Source: JAMXLO01 sp963776505 (lineage in GTDB: Bacteria > Pseudomonadota > Alphaproteobacteria > Acetobacterales > Acetobacteraceae). Taken from it: a DNA stretch of 64,000 nucleotides. A program made the translations under genes and the position numbers. Below are positions 54,180 through 63,075 of this stretch, piece by piece (the stretch's first letter is position 1; every line of letters starts with the position of its first letter). Under the pieces are notes generated by a model. The model worked only from the letters and a program-made list of their open reading frames with translations, ran no database searches and had not been told where the DNA came from. The stretch spans positions 62,001 through 126,000 of the forward strand of contig CAVZNH010000001.1 of NCBI GenBank assembly GCA_963776505.1. The letters are read 5' to 3'.

Positions 54180-55148
54180 TCACCGCGCGCTGGTGTAGCG
54201 CGATGTCGTGGTCGGCCGCGCGGTGCCTTGGGTGATCACGATCGGTTCGGCCGGCAGCGAGCGCTGCCCCTGCCCTTCCCAGAGCCAGTATTTGTTGTCA
54301 GCGGTGCCGTTCACCGCGACTACCTTGTGGTTGCCTTTCGTGTCGATCGCATGGATCGTCACGCGGCTGATCAGACCACCTTGCAGTGCGCGCATATCCT
54401 CGACCGCCTCGCGCACCGCATCGGCGACGCTTGCGCCCTGCTTCATGTAGAGCACGATCGATCGCGCGGTGCAGCAGCGGATGGTCATTTCGCCGGCACC
54501 GGTGCAGGCAGCGGCGCCGTAGCGTGTGTCGGCATACGAGCCGGCGCCGATGATCGGGCTGTCGCCGAGGCGACCGGGATATTTCCATCCCCAGCCTGAC
54601 GTGCTGGTGCCGGAACAGATATTGCCGGCCGCATCGTGTGCCAGGAACACGGTCGTATCGCGTCCAACCTCCGGATCGATCGCATGACGACAGAGTGAGG
54701 CAAGCGGCGTATCAGGCCAGTCGCGTTGCCGCGCCGGCGGCACTTCGTTGTCGAACCAGGCCTGCCAGGCACGGCGCGAATCCTCGATCAGATTATCGGC
54801 GGGCTCTGCGCCGATCTCTTGTGCGAAGCGCGCAGCCCCGGCGCCCACCAGGAACTCGTGCGGCAGATGGCGCATGATCGCCCGCGCGACGCTGACCGGA
54901 TGCAGGAAGCCTTGCAGCGCACCCACTGCGCCTGAGCGCAGCGTGGTGCCGTCCATCATGCAGGCGTCGAGTTCCATTTCGCCGAGCAGGTTCGGCCAGC
55001 CGCCGCGCCCGACCGTGCGGACCGACGGATCGGCCTCGATGATACGGATGCCCGCCTCGATCGCATCGAGTGCGTGCGCGCCCTCGGTCAGCATGCGCGC
55101 AGTCGTCGGGACGCCGAGTGTGCCTTCGTTGTTGGTGAGAAGGATCAT
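54180..55148 (-). CDS. isoaspartyl peptidase / N4-(beta-N-acetylglucosaminyl)-asparaginase family hydrolase
   Basis: 322 residues. Ntn-hydrolase made as a precursor that cuts itself before the nucleophile, probably Thr165 in GRDTTVFLAHDAAGN. Family motifs: ALDAIEAGIRIIEADPSVRT, TVGRGGWPNLLGEMELDA, CSGTSTSGWGWKYPGRLGDS, PIIGAGSYADTRYGAAACTG. It cleaves isoaspartyl peptides, asparagine or glycosyl-asparagine. The ATG overlaps the stop of the fused CoA-transferase gene, so the two are coupled. No signal peptide seen. Intact. Confidence 0.9.
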   Translation of the reverse strand: MILLTNNEGTLGVPTTARMLTEGAHALDAIEAGIRIIEADPSVRTVGRGGWPNLLGEMELDACMMDGTTLRSGAVGALQGFLHPVSVARAIMRHLPHEFLVGAGAARFAQEIGAEPADNLIEDSRRAWQAWFDNEVPPARQRDWPDTPLASLCRHAIDPEVGRDTTVFLAHDAAGNICSGTSTSGWGWKYPGRLGDSPIIGAGSYADTRYGAAACTGAGEMTIRCCTARSIVLYMKQGASVADAVREAVEDMRALQGGLISRVTIHAIDTKGNHKVVAVNGTADNKYWLWEGQGQRSLPAEPIVITQGTARPTTTSRYTSAR

Positions 55149-57759
55149 ATGACGCCTTCTTCGGCCAGCCGCTCGACATCGCTGCGTGACATGCCCAGTA
55201 GTTCGGTCAGCAGCCATTCGTTGTCTTCGCCATAGCCAGGCGCACCGCGATTGGTCGGGCCGCCGATATAGGCCGGCGTGCGGCTCAACTTCATCGGCAG
55301 CTCATACACCGGCCAGGTGCCGATCTTCGTGCCGGTGACCTCGGTCAGCCACTTCAGATGCCGCAACTGCGGATCGACATCGCAGCGGTCCTCGGCATTC
55401 TGACATACGCCCGCCGGCACGCCCGCGCGCTGCAGCTTCATCATGCAGTCATAGCGGTCCTGCGTGCGCGTCCATGCACTCCACGAGAGCATCGAGCGAA
55501 TCCTGGTGCAGCAGCCGGTGTTCCAGCGTGTTGAAGCGGCGATCGTCCAGCCAAGCCCCCTGCCCTGCCACCTGCGCCAATGTTCGCCACTCCGCATCGG
55601 TGAAGCAGGCGATGGCGATCCAGCGATCCTTCCCCGCACAACGATACGCACCATGCGGCGCCGCCGGCTTGTAGGGCGAGCGATTGCCGTAGCGCCGCCA
55701 CACGCGCTCGTTGGCCGACCAATCGAGAATCGTAGCGCCGGTCAGGAACAGTCCGGATTCACATTGCGACGCGTCGATCCACTGACCCTCGCCGGTACGC
55801 TCGCGATGATACAGCGCGCCGAGCAGCGCGAGCGCGTAGCCGTAGGCGCCCATCCAGTCGAGAAACGAGTAGCCCCAGCCGACGGGCATCGCCGGCTCCG
55901 GCAGCCCCGACATGTCGCCCTGCCCGCCGAACGCCGCGGCAACCGGTCCGACGGTGCGCATCCGCCCATACGTGCCGTGCACGCCCATGCCGGATTGCTG
56001 GATGTAGATGACGTCCGGCCGGATGCTCTTCATCACGTCATAGCCAAGCCCAAGGCGTTGCAGCACGCCGGGCGAAAACCCTTCGGCCACGACATCGCAG
56101 ATCCGCACCAGGTCCTTGGCGATCTGAAGTCCCTTCGGATGGCGGATGTTCAGCGAGATGCCGCGCTTGCCGGCGTTCTTGTTGTTGAACTGCCCGCCCA
56201 TGTCGGGGTCTCTCACGCCAGGCAACGGCCCGGTTGCGGCATCACGTGCCGCGCGCCCGCCGATCGGTGCCATCGCTGCAAGGCGCGTGTCCGGATTGTC
56301 CTTCCATTCGACCTTGTAGCTTTCCGCGCCCATCGCGGCGAGGAAACGCGTGCCGCCGGCCGACGCCAGGAACCACGCGAAGTCGAGGATCTTCACGCCC
56401 TGCAGCGGGAACGGCTTGTTGTGCAACGCCGACAGTCTTGGGCTTGCCGCTCCCCGCGGCTCCGCCGGCACGCTCGGCCGCCGCAGTGCTTCGCCCAGCA
56501 CCGCGGCTGTGTCCTCGCCCAGCAGCGGTGCTCGCCGTCCGACCTGCCAGCTCGTCTTCGTGCTGAGCCACTTGCTGGAGGGATAGCGGAAGCTGCGGCC
56601 ATGCTCCGGATGAAACACGTCGGCGAAGCTCTTGCGTTTCAGCCAGTGCTCATCCAAGCGCGTTCTCATGCGGCTTGCGCAGCGGCGCCCATAGCAGACC
56701 GGCATCCTGTGCCTCGCGCCACGGCATGTCGGCGTAGGTCCAGGCGCGGATGAAGCGCTGCACCACGTCCAGCATGTGCGCGCGCGTCTCGTCGCCCGCC
56801 TGCGATCCGGGCACCTGTCGCGCCCTCAGATCGGCATCCGGTGGCGGCGGCTGCAAATCCGCCTGCATGCCGTATTTCGACAGCAGCGGCACCAGGTTCT
56901 TCAGGTCGCGCGCACCCATGCCATGCGAGATGAACCAGCGACCGTCCTTGGTGTGGCTGATACTCGGCGAATGGTTCGGCGTCTCCGCGGCGTGGCGATT
57001 GGTCATCCGCCAGATCGGCACGCGCCGCATCACCCAGTGCATGATGTCGAGCTCGGGGTTCTTCGACACCGCCTCGTGCACCGCGACCGACACGTCCTGC
57101 CCCTGGCCGCTGCGGTGGCGATGGATCAGTGCGGCGATGATGCCGGTCGCGAGCTGCTCGCCGGCGATGTGATAGGCGTGCCAGATCTGCGGCGCGATCG
57201 GCGGCGTGTCGTATTCCAGATTGGGGTCGGGATCGTATCCGCAGTTCATCATGATCCCGCCGAGAGCAAGGTGGATCAGATCGGAGCTTTTGAAATCCTG
57301 CCACGGCCCGTCATCGCCGAACGGCGTCATGCGCGCGGTCACCAGCGACGGGAAACGTGCGTTCAATGCGGCGCGGTCCAGTCCCAGCGCCGCGTTCAAC
57401 GCGCCGCAGCTTGCGTCGAGCAGCACGTCGGCGCCTTCCAGCAGGCGCAGCATATGTTCGCGCGCCAAGGTCTCGCGCAGGTCCAGCACCACCGATTTCT
57501 TGTTGCGATTGTAGTTCCAGAAGAACAGCGAGCGTTCCAGCCCCGGCTCATCCTCCAGGAACGGACCGATGCGCCGTGTCGCGTTGCCCTCCGGCGGTTC
57601 GATCTTCACCACTTCGGCGCCGAGCCCGGCCAGCAGCAGCCCGGTATATTCGGCGCGTTCGTCGGCCACCTCGATGACCCGCAGCCCCGCCAGCATTCCA
57701 GGGCCGGCGTTGCCCATCATCTCGCCTGGGCCCCGCGCGATCTCGCCGGCGTCCGACAT
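55145..57759 (-). CDS. tandem fusion of two CaiB/BaiF CoA-transferase domains (two +1 frameshifts)
   Basis: After removing one base near 56655 and one near 55460 this is one protein of 870 residues. Domain 1 (residues 22-400): LAGLRVIEVADERAEYTGLL, LGAEVVKIEPPEGN, GHNRNKKSV-like stretch, and HAYHIAGEQLATG, where the catalytic Asp is replaced by Tyr196. Domain 2 (from about 480): LQGVKILDFAWFLASAGGTR, YKVEWKDNPDTR, NNKNAGKRGISLNIRHPKG, EGFSPGVLQRLGLGYD, and SFLDWMGAYGYA with the Asp kept. The end PTNRGAPGYGEDNEWLLTEL is typical. So one half is probably structural. The natural dimer of this family may here be formed within one chain. Confidence 0.8.
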
Positions 57760-57772
57760 TGTGGTTCCTCCC

Positions 57773-58627
57773 TTATGGTCGCGTGCGCTTCAGCATCTCC
57801 AGCAGCATGGCATTGAACTGCTCCGGCGCCTCGTACGCCACCCAATGGCCGGCACCCGGGATCATGCGCACATCGGCATCAGGCCGCAGCTCGCGCAGTG
57901 CCGCCACGCGTAGCGGCGCGCGCGGGTTGGCCGGCGCGTCGCGTTCGCCCCAGATGCCGTTCACCGGCGCAACCACCCGCTTCAGCGCATTCGGCAGCGC
58001 CCCGCTGCGCGACAGCGTCGGCGTCTTCAACCGCGAGTGCCGCGTGTTCCATTCCTGGATCGCCAACGCCAGCGCATCGATTTTCGCCGGGTCGGCGATC
58101 ATCAGCCGATTGAGATTGATCCGGTGCGTCGCGACGCGCTCGTCGCCGGTGAGATGCCGCACCTTCAGCAATTCCACCGCGCTGCCCGACGGTCCCACGC
58201 CACTCGAGCCGATGATGGTCACCGACCGCACGCGCGCACCGTGGATCGCGCCCACGCAGGTCGCCATCGTGCCGCCGAACGAGAACCCGGCGACGTCATA
58301 GCGCGCCTCCGCCCCGAGCACGGTGTCGATGCCGTTCGCCACGATCTGCGCGACCTGCATCGCATCGTCGCCATCCGGCGGAAACGCTGACTCGCCGAGC
58401 CCCGGCAGGTCAGGCACCAGCAACCGATACGTGCGCGACAGCACGTCGATATTGTGCGCCCAGTGCCGCCACGAACCCGCGCCGCCGTGGAACAGCACCA
58501 GATCCGGCCCCTCGCCCCAGGACCGCCACACCATCGTTCCGTCACCGCACGGCGTTTCCGTTCGCCTGGCGGTCCGTTCGAGCCGGTCCAGAAATGCCGC
58601 CGGCTCCAGTTCGACCCGATCGTTCAT
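57773..58627 (-). CDS. alpha/beta hydrolase
   Basis: 284 residues. LVLFHGGAGSWRHWAHNIDV is the oxyanion-hole region, LLVPDLPGLGES follows, the nucleophile Ser116 lies in VAGFSFGGTMATC, the acid is probably Asp in IWGERDAP, and His is in MIPGAGHWVAYEAPEQF. Related to meta-cleavage hydrolases and esterases. It precedes the fused CoA-transferase by 13 bases on the same strand, so it could release an acid or CoA ester for that enzyme. Intact. Confidence 0.88.
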   Translation of the reverse strand: MNDRVELEPAAFLDRLERTARRTETPCGDGTMVWRSWGEGPDLVLFHGGAGSWRHWAHNIDVLSRTYRLLVPDLPGLGESAFPPDGDDAMQVAQIVANGIDTVLGAEARYDVAGFSFGGTMATCVGAIHGARVRSVTIIGSSGVGPSGSAVELLKVRHLTGDERVATHRINLNRLMIADPAKIDALALAIQEWNTRHSRLKTPTLSRSGALPNALKRVVAPVNGIWGERDAPANPRAPLRVAALRELRPDADVRMIPGAGHWVAYEAPEQFNAMLLEMLKRTRP

Positions 58628-58700
58628 CCGGTTTCCATTTATTGATATTCGTGGAAGGCTAGGGACGCCGCCGCGACATCGTCAAGGTCAGGCCCAAAGT

Positions 58701-58718
58701 TACGGAACATACGGAACC
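58701..58718. repeat. tandem 9-base repeat TACGGAACA-TACGGAACC
   Basis: Two direct copies lie back to back immediately before the ATG of the metallophosphoesterase, in the 91-base divergent region with the alpha/beta hydrolase gene. Direct repeats at such a place can be activator or repressor half-sites; no family is suggested by the sequence. Confidence 0.35.
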
Positions 58719-59493
58719 ATGACGATTGTCTTCATCGGCGACATCCACCAGCAGTGGCACAGCGTTGAGCGCGGCCTCGCCAACCTGGATCCGGCGCCGC
58801 GCGCCGCCATCCTGCTGGGCGACATCCAGTGCGACAGACCGCTCGACGATCTGGCGGCACCGCTGCTGAACCGCGGTATCGATGTGCACTGGATTTTCGG
58901 TAACCATGACAATGACGGCGGTCCCGAGATGTGGGCCAACCTCGTCGAGGCCGACCGCAATCCCCGCACCGCACAGGGATCCTTGCACGCGCGGGTTGTC
59001 GAGATTGCCGGCGTGCGCATCGCCGGCCTCGGCGGCACGTTCCGCCCGCGTATCTGGGAGCCACCCGATCCCCCGCGTGTGCATCGGCGCGCACAACTGC
59101 CCGAGGACCTGGGCGCCCTCAACTGGGGCGAAGAGCATGTCGCCGCACTGATCCATTCGCTTGGCGCCACCGCGATCTGGCCGGAGGATTACGACTATCT
59201 CGCCAGCCAGAGCGCTGACATCCTGGTGACGCACGAGGCCCCACGCAGCCATCCGTCTGGCAACGCGGCGCTCGACGAACTGGCGCGCGCCATGGGGGCG
59301 AGCCTGATCGTGCACGGCCACCACCATGTTTCGTACCGAGCCGTCGCGCCCGACGGCCTGCGCGCCATGGGCGTCGCGGCAGCCTGGGGTGCCACGATCG
59401 ACGGCGAACTGCTGTGGCCCGGCGAGGCGCCGCGTCACCTGGGCAGTCTGATCGCCGGATGGTCGCTTGAGGCGGAGGCAGGGAGTCGAGTAA
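58719..59493 (+). CDS. calcineurin-like metallophosphoesterase
   Basis: About 257 residues. Metal motifs are complete: VFIGDIHQQWHS (GDxH), ILLGDIQCDRP (GD), WIFGNHDNDGG (GNHD), VTHEAPRSHPSG (H) and LIVHGHHHVSY (GHxH). The substrate is unknown. As printed, the frame runs on without stop through 59534 into livH. A single extra base near 59480 would instead end the protein at a TAA at 59491-59493 (AEAGVE), which I think more likely given the rest of the window. It sits at the head of the liv genes and may be co-transcribed with them. Confidence 0.8.
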
Positions 59494-59534
59494 GACAACC
59501 GCCGACAAGACGCCCGGGAGGCACAAGAAAGTCG

Positions 59535-60491
59535 GTGGACCTGGAAGTCCTCATCGAAAACACGCTGAACGCGGTCGCCGCCGGCCTTACCATCGGTTGC
59601 ATCTACGGTCTGATGTGCATCGGCCTCGGGCTGATCTTCGGCATCATGCGCATCGTCAACTTCGCCCAGGGCGAACTGTTGATGCTTGGCATGTACGCCA
59701 GCCTGTATCTGGTAACGGGCGCCGGCGTGTTCGCCTTTCTCGGGCCTTATTTCGGCCCGTTCATCGGCGCGCTCTGCGCCGGACCGATCGTGTTCGCCGG
59801 CGGCGCACTGCTGCACAAGTTCCTGATTGCCCGGGTCTCCGGTCTGCGCACGGCAGGCAGCATCGACGATGGCCATTTCGGCCAGCTTCTCGTCACCTTG
59901 GGCATCTCGCTGATCCTGCAGAACGGCGGATTGATCGTGTTCGGCTCCACGCCGCAGACCGTGCGCACGCCGCTCGCCTCGCGCGCTTTCGAAGTGTCCG
60001 GGTTCTACGGCGATGCCACCGTGTTCCTCAATAAGGCGCGGCTGATCGCCTGCGCGGTGGCGATTATTATCGCAATCGCGCTTTACCTGACGCTGGAATA
60101 CACGCGGCTTGGCAAATCGCTGCGCGCGGCGGCCGACAATCCGACGGCGGCGACCTATATGGGCATCGACGTCGACCGCGCCTATCGCATCGCCTTCGCC
60201 TTGGGTTGCGGCATCACCGCCATCGCCGGCGGCCTGATGGCCACGTATCTGTCGTTCGGCCCGTTCATCGGTCTGGACTACGTCATCATCATGTATTCGG
60301 GCGTGGTACTCGGCGGCATGGGCAGTATCCTCGGTGCATTCTGGGGCGGCCTCACCGTGGGCTTCGTCCAGCAATGCTCCGCGCTGGTGTTGCCGCCACA
60401 GTTGCAGAACGCAGCGATCTTCGTGGTGTTCCTGCTGATCATCATGCTTCGCCCGCAAGGTCTGTTCGGCCGGTCGGCGGAACGCGCATGA
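59535..60491 (+). CDS. livH: branched-chain amino acid-type ABC transporter permease (LivH)
   Basis: 318 residues from a GTG, with GGGAGG 13 bases before it. Eight to nine hydrophobic segments. LivH features: LNAVAAGLTIGCIYGLMCIG, LGLIFGIMRIVNFAQGELLM, LGMYASLYL, SLRAAADNPTAATYMGIDV, and YSGVVLGGMGSILGAFWGGL. The transported solute could be an amino acid, amide, urea-like or aromatic acid; the neighbours do not decide it. The same frame is open upstream into the metallophosphoesterase. The stop overlaps the next gene (ATGA). Confidence 0.9.
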   Translation: MDLEVLIENTLNAVAAGLTIGCIYGLMCIGLGLIFGIMRIVNFAQGELLMLGMYASLYLVTGAGVFAFLGPYFGPFIGALCAGPIVFAGGALLHKFLIARVSGLRTAGSIDDGHFGQLLVTLGISLILQNGGLIVFGSTPQTVRTPLASRAFEVSGFYGDATVFLNKARLIACAVAIIIAIALYLTLEYTRLGKSLRAAADNPTAATYMGIDVDRAYRIAFALGCGITAIAGGLMATYLSFGPFIGLDYVIIMYSGVVLGGMGSILGAFWGGLTVGFVQQCSALVLPPQLQNAAIFVVFLLIIMLRPQGLFGRSAERA

Positions 60492-62257
60492 GACAGGGAG
60501 CCGGTGCACGCCTGCGACGCGACGGCATCGCGCTGGCCGTCATCACGATTGTCTATCTTGCGCTCTCGGCTTTCGTCACCAATCCGTATTACCAGTTGAT
60601 CCTGACGCTGGTGCCGATCTGGGCGCTGTTCGGCGTCTCGTGGAACATCCTGTCTGGCTATGGCGGCCAGCTTTCATTCGGCCATGCGTCGTTCTTCGGC
60701 ATCGGCGCCTATACGGTCACGTTGGCATTGATCTACTGGGACCTCACCCCGTGGCTGGGCATTCCTCTTGGCATGCTGGTCGGTGCGATTGCCGCAGTGA
60801 TAATCGGCACGCCCACGTTCCGCCTGCGCGGACACTATTTCGCCCTGTCGATGCTCGCCTATCCACTCGCCATTTTGTATTTCCTGCAATATCTCGGCTT
60901 TCAGGAACTGTCGCTGCCGATGCACCGTGAGCACCCGGCAGCGTATCTCGAATTCATTGACACGCGTCTCTACACCGTTGTCGCGATGGGCCTGCTTGCC
61001 GCGGGAGTGGTGGTCTGCGTGCTGGTTGAGAACTCCCGTTTCGGCCTCGCGCTGCTGGCGATCCGGCAGAACGAGCTGGCAGCAGAGGCCGCCGGGATCA
61101 ACGCACGGCAGTGGAAGATGCGCGCGCTGATCACCTCGGGCGCGATCGCGGCGGCCGCCGGCGGACTGTATGCCTGCGTGCTGCTGGTGGTCACGCCTGA
61201 TTCGGTCTTCGGCCTGCTGGTATCCGCGCAGCCCGTGGTCGTCACATTGTTCGGCGGCGTCGCATCGATCTGGGGTCCGGTAATTGGTGCCGCGGTGCTG
61301 GTGCCTTTGGCGGAATCGCTGAACGCGCAGCTTGGCAATGTGCTTCCCGGCATCCAGGGCGTGGTGTATGGCGCCGCCATCATCGTGATCATCCTGGCAG
61401 CACCGGATGGATTGTTCTGGACCATCCGCGACCGCTGGTTCCGCCGCGCACTGCCGCCACCACCCCCTGCCCTGCCCGCTCTTCCCGTAACGTCTCGCCC
61501 CTACGCTAAGACGAGCGGATCGGATCCGCTGTTGCAGGTGCAGGATCTCTCGCGCTCGTTCGGCGGCCTGCGGGCGGTCAGCGAGGTGAGCTTCACCGTC
61601 GCGCGGGGCGAGATCCTCGGCATCATCGGTCCGAACGGCGCCGGCAAGACCACGCTGTTCAATCTGCTGAACGGCGTATTGCCGGCAGACGAGGGCACCG
61701 CGACGTTGGCGGGTGAGCCGATGCTCGGCCGCAAGGTGCATCAGGTGTGTCGCATGGGCGTCGGGCGGACGTTCCAGGTGGTGCGCAGCTTTCCCCGTCT
61801 GCCGTTGTTGGACAATGTGGTGGTCGGCGCCTACGGCGCCGGACTATCGGATCGCGACGCGATGGCAGCAGCCGAACTGGCATTACGCCATGTTGGCCTG
61901 CTACAGCTCGCGACACGCCAGGCCGGTCAACTCACCAACAAGCAGTTGCGACTGATGGAACTCGCGCGGGCACTCGCCGGCCAGCCGCGTCTGCTGCTGC
62001 TCGACGAGACGTTGGCAGGACTTGGGCGTGACGAGTGCGACGAGGTGCTCAACGTACTGGCCAGGCTGCGCGACGAGGGTATGACGATCGCGATCATCGA
62101 GCACACGATGCACGCGATGATGCGGTTGGCCGATCGTTTCGTCGTGCTGGACCATGGCGCCGTCCTGGCCTCCGGCCTGCCGCGCGACGTGGTCGAGGAT
62201 CGCGCGGTGATCGAGGCATATCTCGGCAAGAAGTTCCTGGCGCGGCAGAATGCATAA
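60488..62257 (+). CDS. fused ABC transporter permease-ATPase (LivM-LivG)
   Basis: 589 residues in one open frame. Residues 1 to about 320 form the LivM permease: LFGVSWNILSGYGGQLSFGH, ASFFGIGAYTVTLALIY, FRLRGHYFALSMLAYPLAIL, AIRQNELAAEAAGINARQWK, and VTLFGGVASIWGPVIGAAVL. A Pro-rich linker (PPPPPALPALPVTSRP) leads to the LivG ATPase: Walker A IGPNGAGKTTLFNLL, GVGRTFQVVRSFPRLPLLDN, signature variant LTNKQLRLMELARALA, Walker B LLLLDETLAGLGRDE, H-loop IIEHTMHAMM. Two motifs differ from the norm: signature LTNKQ for LSGGQ, and DET for DEP. Overlaps livH. Confidence 0.9.
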   Translation: MRQGAGARLRRDGIALAVITIVYLALSAFVTNPYYQLILTLVPIWALFGVSWNILSGYGGQLSFGHASFFGIGAYTVTLALIYWDLTPWLGIPLGMLVGAIAAVIIGTPTFRLRGHYFALSMLAYPLAILYFLQYLGFQELSLPMHREHPAAYLEFIDTRLYTVVAMGLLAAGVVVCVLVENSRFGLALLAIRQNELAAEAAGINARQWKMRALITSGAIAAAAGGLYACVLLVVTPDSVFGLLVSAQPVVVTLFGGVASIWGPVIGAAVLVPLAESLNAQLGNVLPGIQGVVYGAAIIVIILAAPDGLFWTIRDRWFRRALPPPPPALPALPVTSRPYAKTSGSDPLLQVQDLSRSFGGLRAVSEVSFTVARGEILGIIGPNGAGKTTLFNLLNGVLPADEGTATLAGEPMLGRKVHQVCRMGVGRTFQVVRSFPRLPLLDNVVVGAYGAGLSDRDAMAAAELALRHVGLLQLATRQAGQLTNKQLRLMELARALAGQPRLLLLDETLAGLGRDECDEVLNVLARLRDEGMTIAIIEHTMHAMMRLADRFVVLDHGAVLASGLPRDVVEDRAVIEAYLGKKFLARQNA

Positions 62258-62270
62258 GCAACTAGCGTCA

Positions 62271-62317
62271 ATTCTCCCCCTCCCCTTGCGGGAGGGGGTT
62301 GGGGGGAGTGGGAGAAT
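62271..62317. repeat. single-arm copy of the palindromic element before livF
   Basis: The arm at 62274-62314 is identical to the left arm at 33598-33636 apart from one G-to-T change and its last bases. Flanking ATT/AAT extend a short outer palindrome (ATTCTCCC...GGGAGAAT). It fills the gap between the livMG stop and livF, and its purine-rich end lies close to the livF start. Confidence 0.75.
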
Positions 62318-62337
62318 TCTCCTACGCCCCATCTCCC

Positions 62338-63054
62338 ATGCTTGAGGTCCGCAACCTCTCCGTCGCGTATGGTGGCCTGCGCGCGCTGATCGATGTATCG
62401 CTGTCGGTTGCCGAAGGCCGCTTCGTCACCGTGGTTGGCCCAAACGGTGCCGGCAAATCGACCCTTTTCAAAACCATCTGCGGCATCGTACCACCGGCAC
62501 AGGGCAACATCTCGTTCCTTGACCAGAATTTACTCACCATGCCGGCCGCGGCGCGTGCGCATCTCGGCATCGCCCACGTGCCCGAGGGCCGTCAGGTGTT
62601 CCGCACGTTGACCGTGCGCGAGAACCTGGAAATGGGCGCCTACACCAAGGCAGGTCGTGCCCAGTGGCAGCGCACCCTGGAGCGGATACACACGCTGTTC
62701 CCGATCCTCGCCGAGCGCGCCACCCAGCTTGCCGGCACACTGTCGGGTGGCGAGCAGCAGATGCTGGCGATTGGCCGCGGCCTAGCCTCTGCGCCACGGC
62801 TACTGATGCTCGACGAACCCTCGATGGGCCTGGCGCCGGCGGTTGCCGACACGATCTTCGAGCGCATCTCCCAGATCCATCGTGAGGATGGCGTAACCAT
62901 CCTGTTGGTTGAACAGCGCGTTGCTGAAGCTTTGGAGCTGTCGGATCATGGCTACGTGCTGGAGACCGGACACATGGTGCTGGACGGCTCATATGAGACG
63001 CTGCTTGCCGACGATCGGGTACGCCGCTCCTATCTCGGCCTCACTGACGCGTAA
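62338..63054 (+). CDS. livF: branched-chain amino acid-type ABC transporter ATPase (LivF)
   Basis: 238 residues from MLEVRNLSVAYGGLRAL. Walker A VGPNGAGKSTLFKTICG, GIAHVPEGRQVFRTLTVREN, signature LSGGEQQMLAIGRGLA, Walker B LLMLDEPSMGLAPAV, H-loop LLVEQRVAEAL: the full LivF set. The frame is open 13 codons further up into the palindromic element, and that upstream TTG is an alternative start. Partner of the LivG half of the preceding fusion. Intact. Confidence 0.93.
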   Translation: MLEVRNLSVAYGGLRALIDVSLSVAEGRFVTVVGPNGAGKSTLFKTICGIVPPAQGNISFLDQNLLTMPAAARAHLGIAHVPEGRQVFRTLTVRENLEMGAYTKAGRAQWQRTLERIHTLFPILAERATQLAGTLSGGEQQMLAIGRGLASAPRLLMLDEPSMGLAPAVADTIFERISQIHREDGVTILLVEQRVAEALELSDHGYVLETGHMVLDGSYETLLADDRVRRSYLGLTDA

Positions 63055-63075
63055 ACACGGAGGGAGAACTCCATC

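Noticed and set aside
58659..60509. 616-codon minus-strand frame opposite the metallophosphoesterase and livH
   Set aside because: The product is Gln/His/Arg/Ala-rich with no domain, while the plus strand carries complete family motifs.
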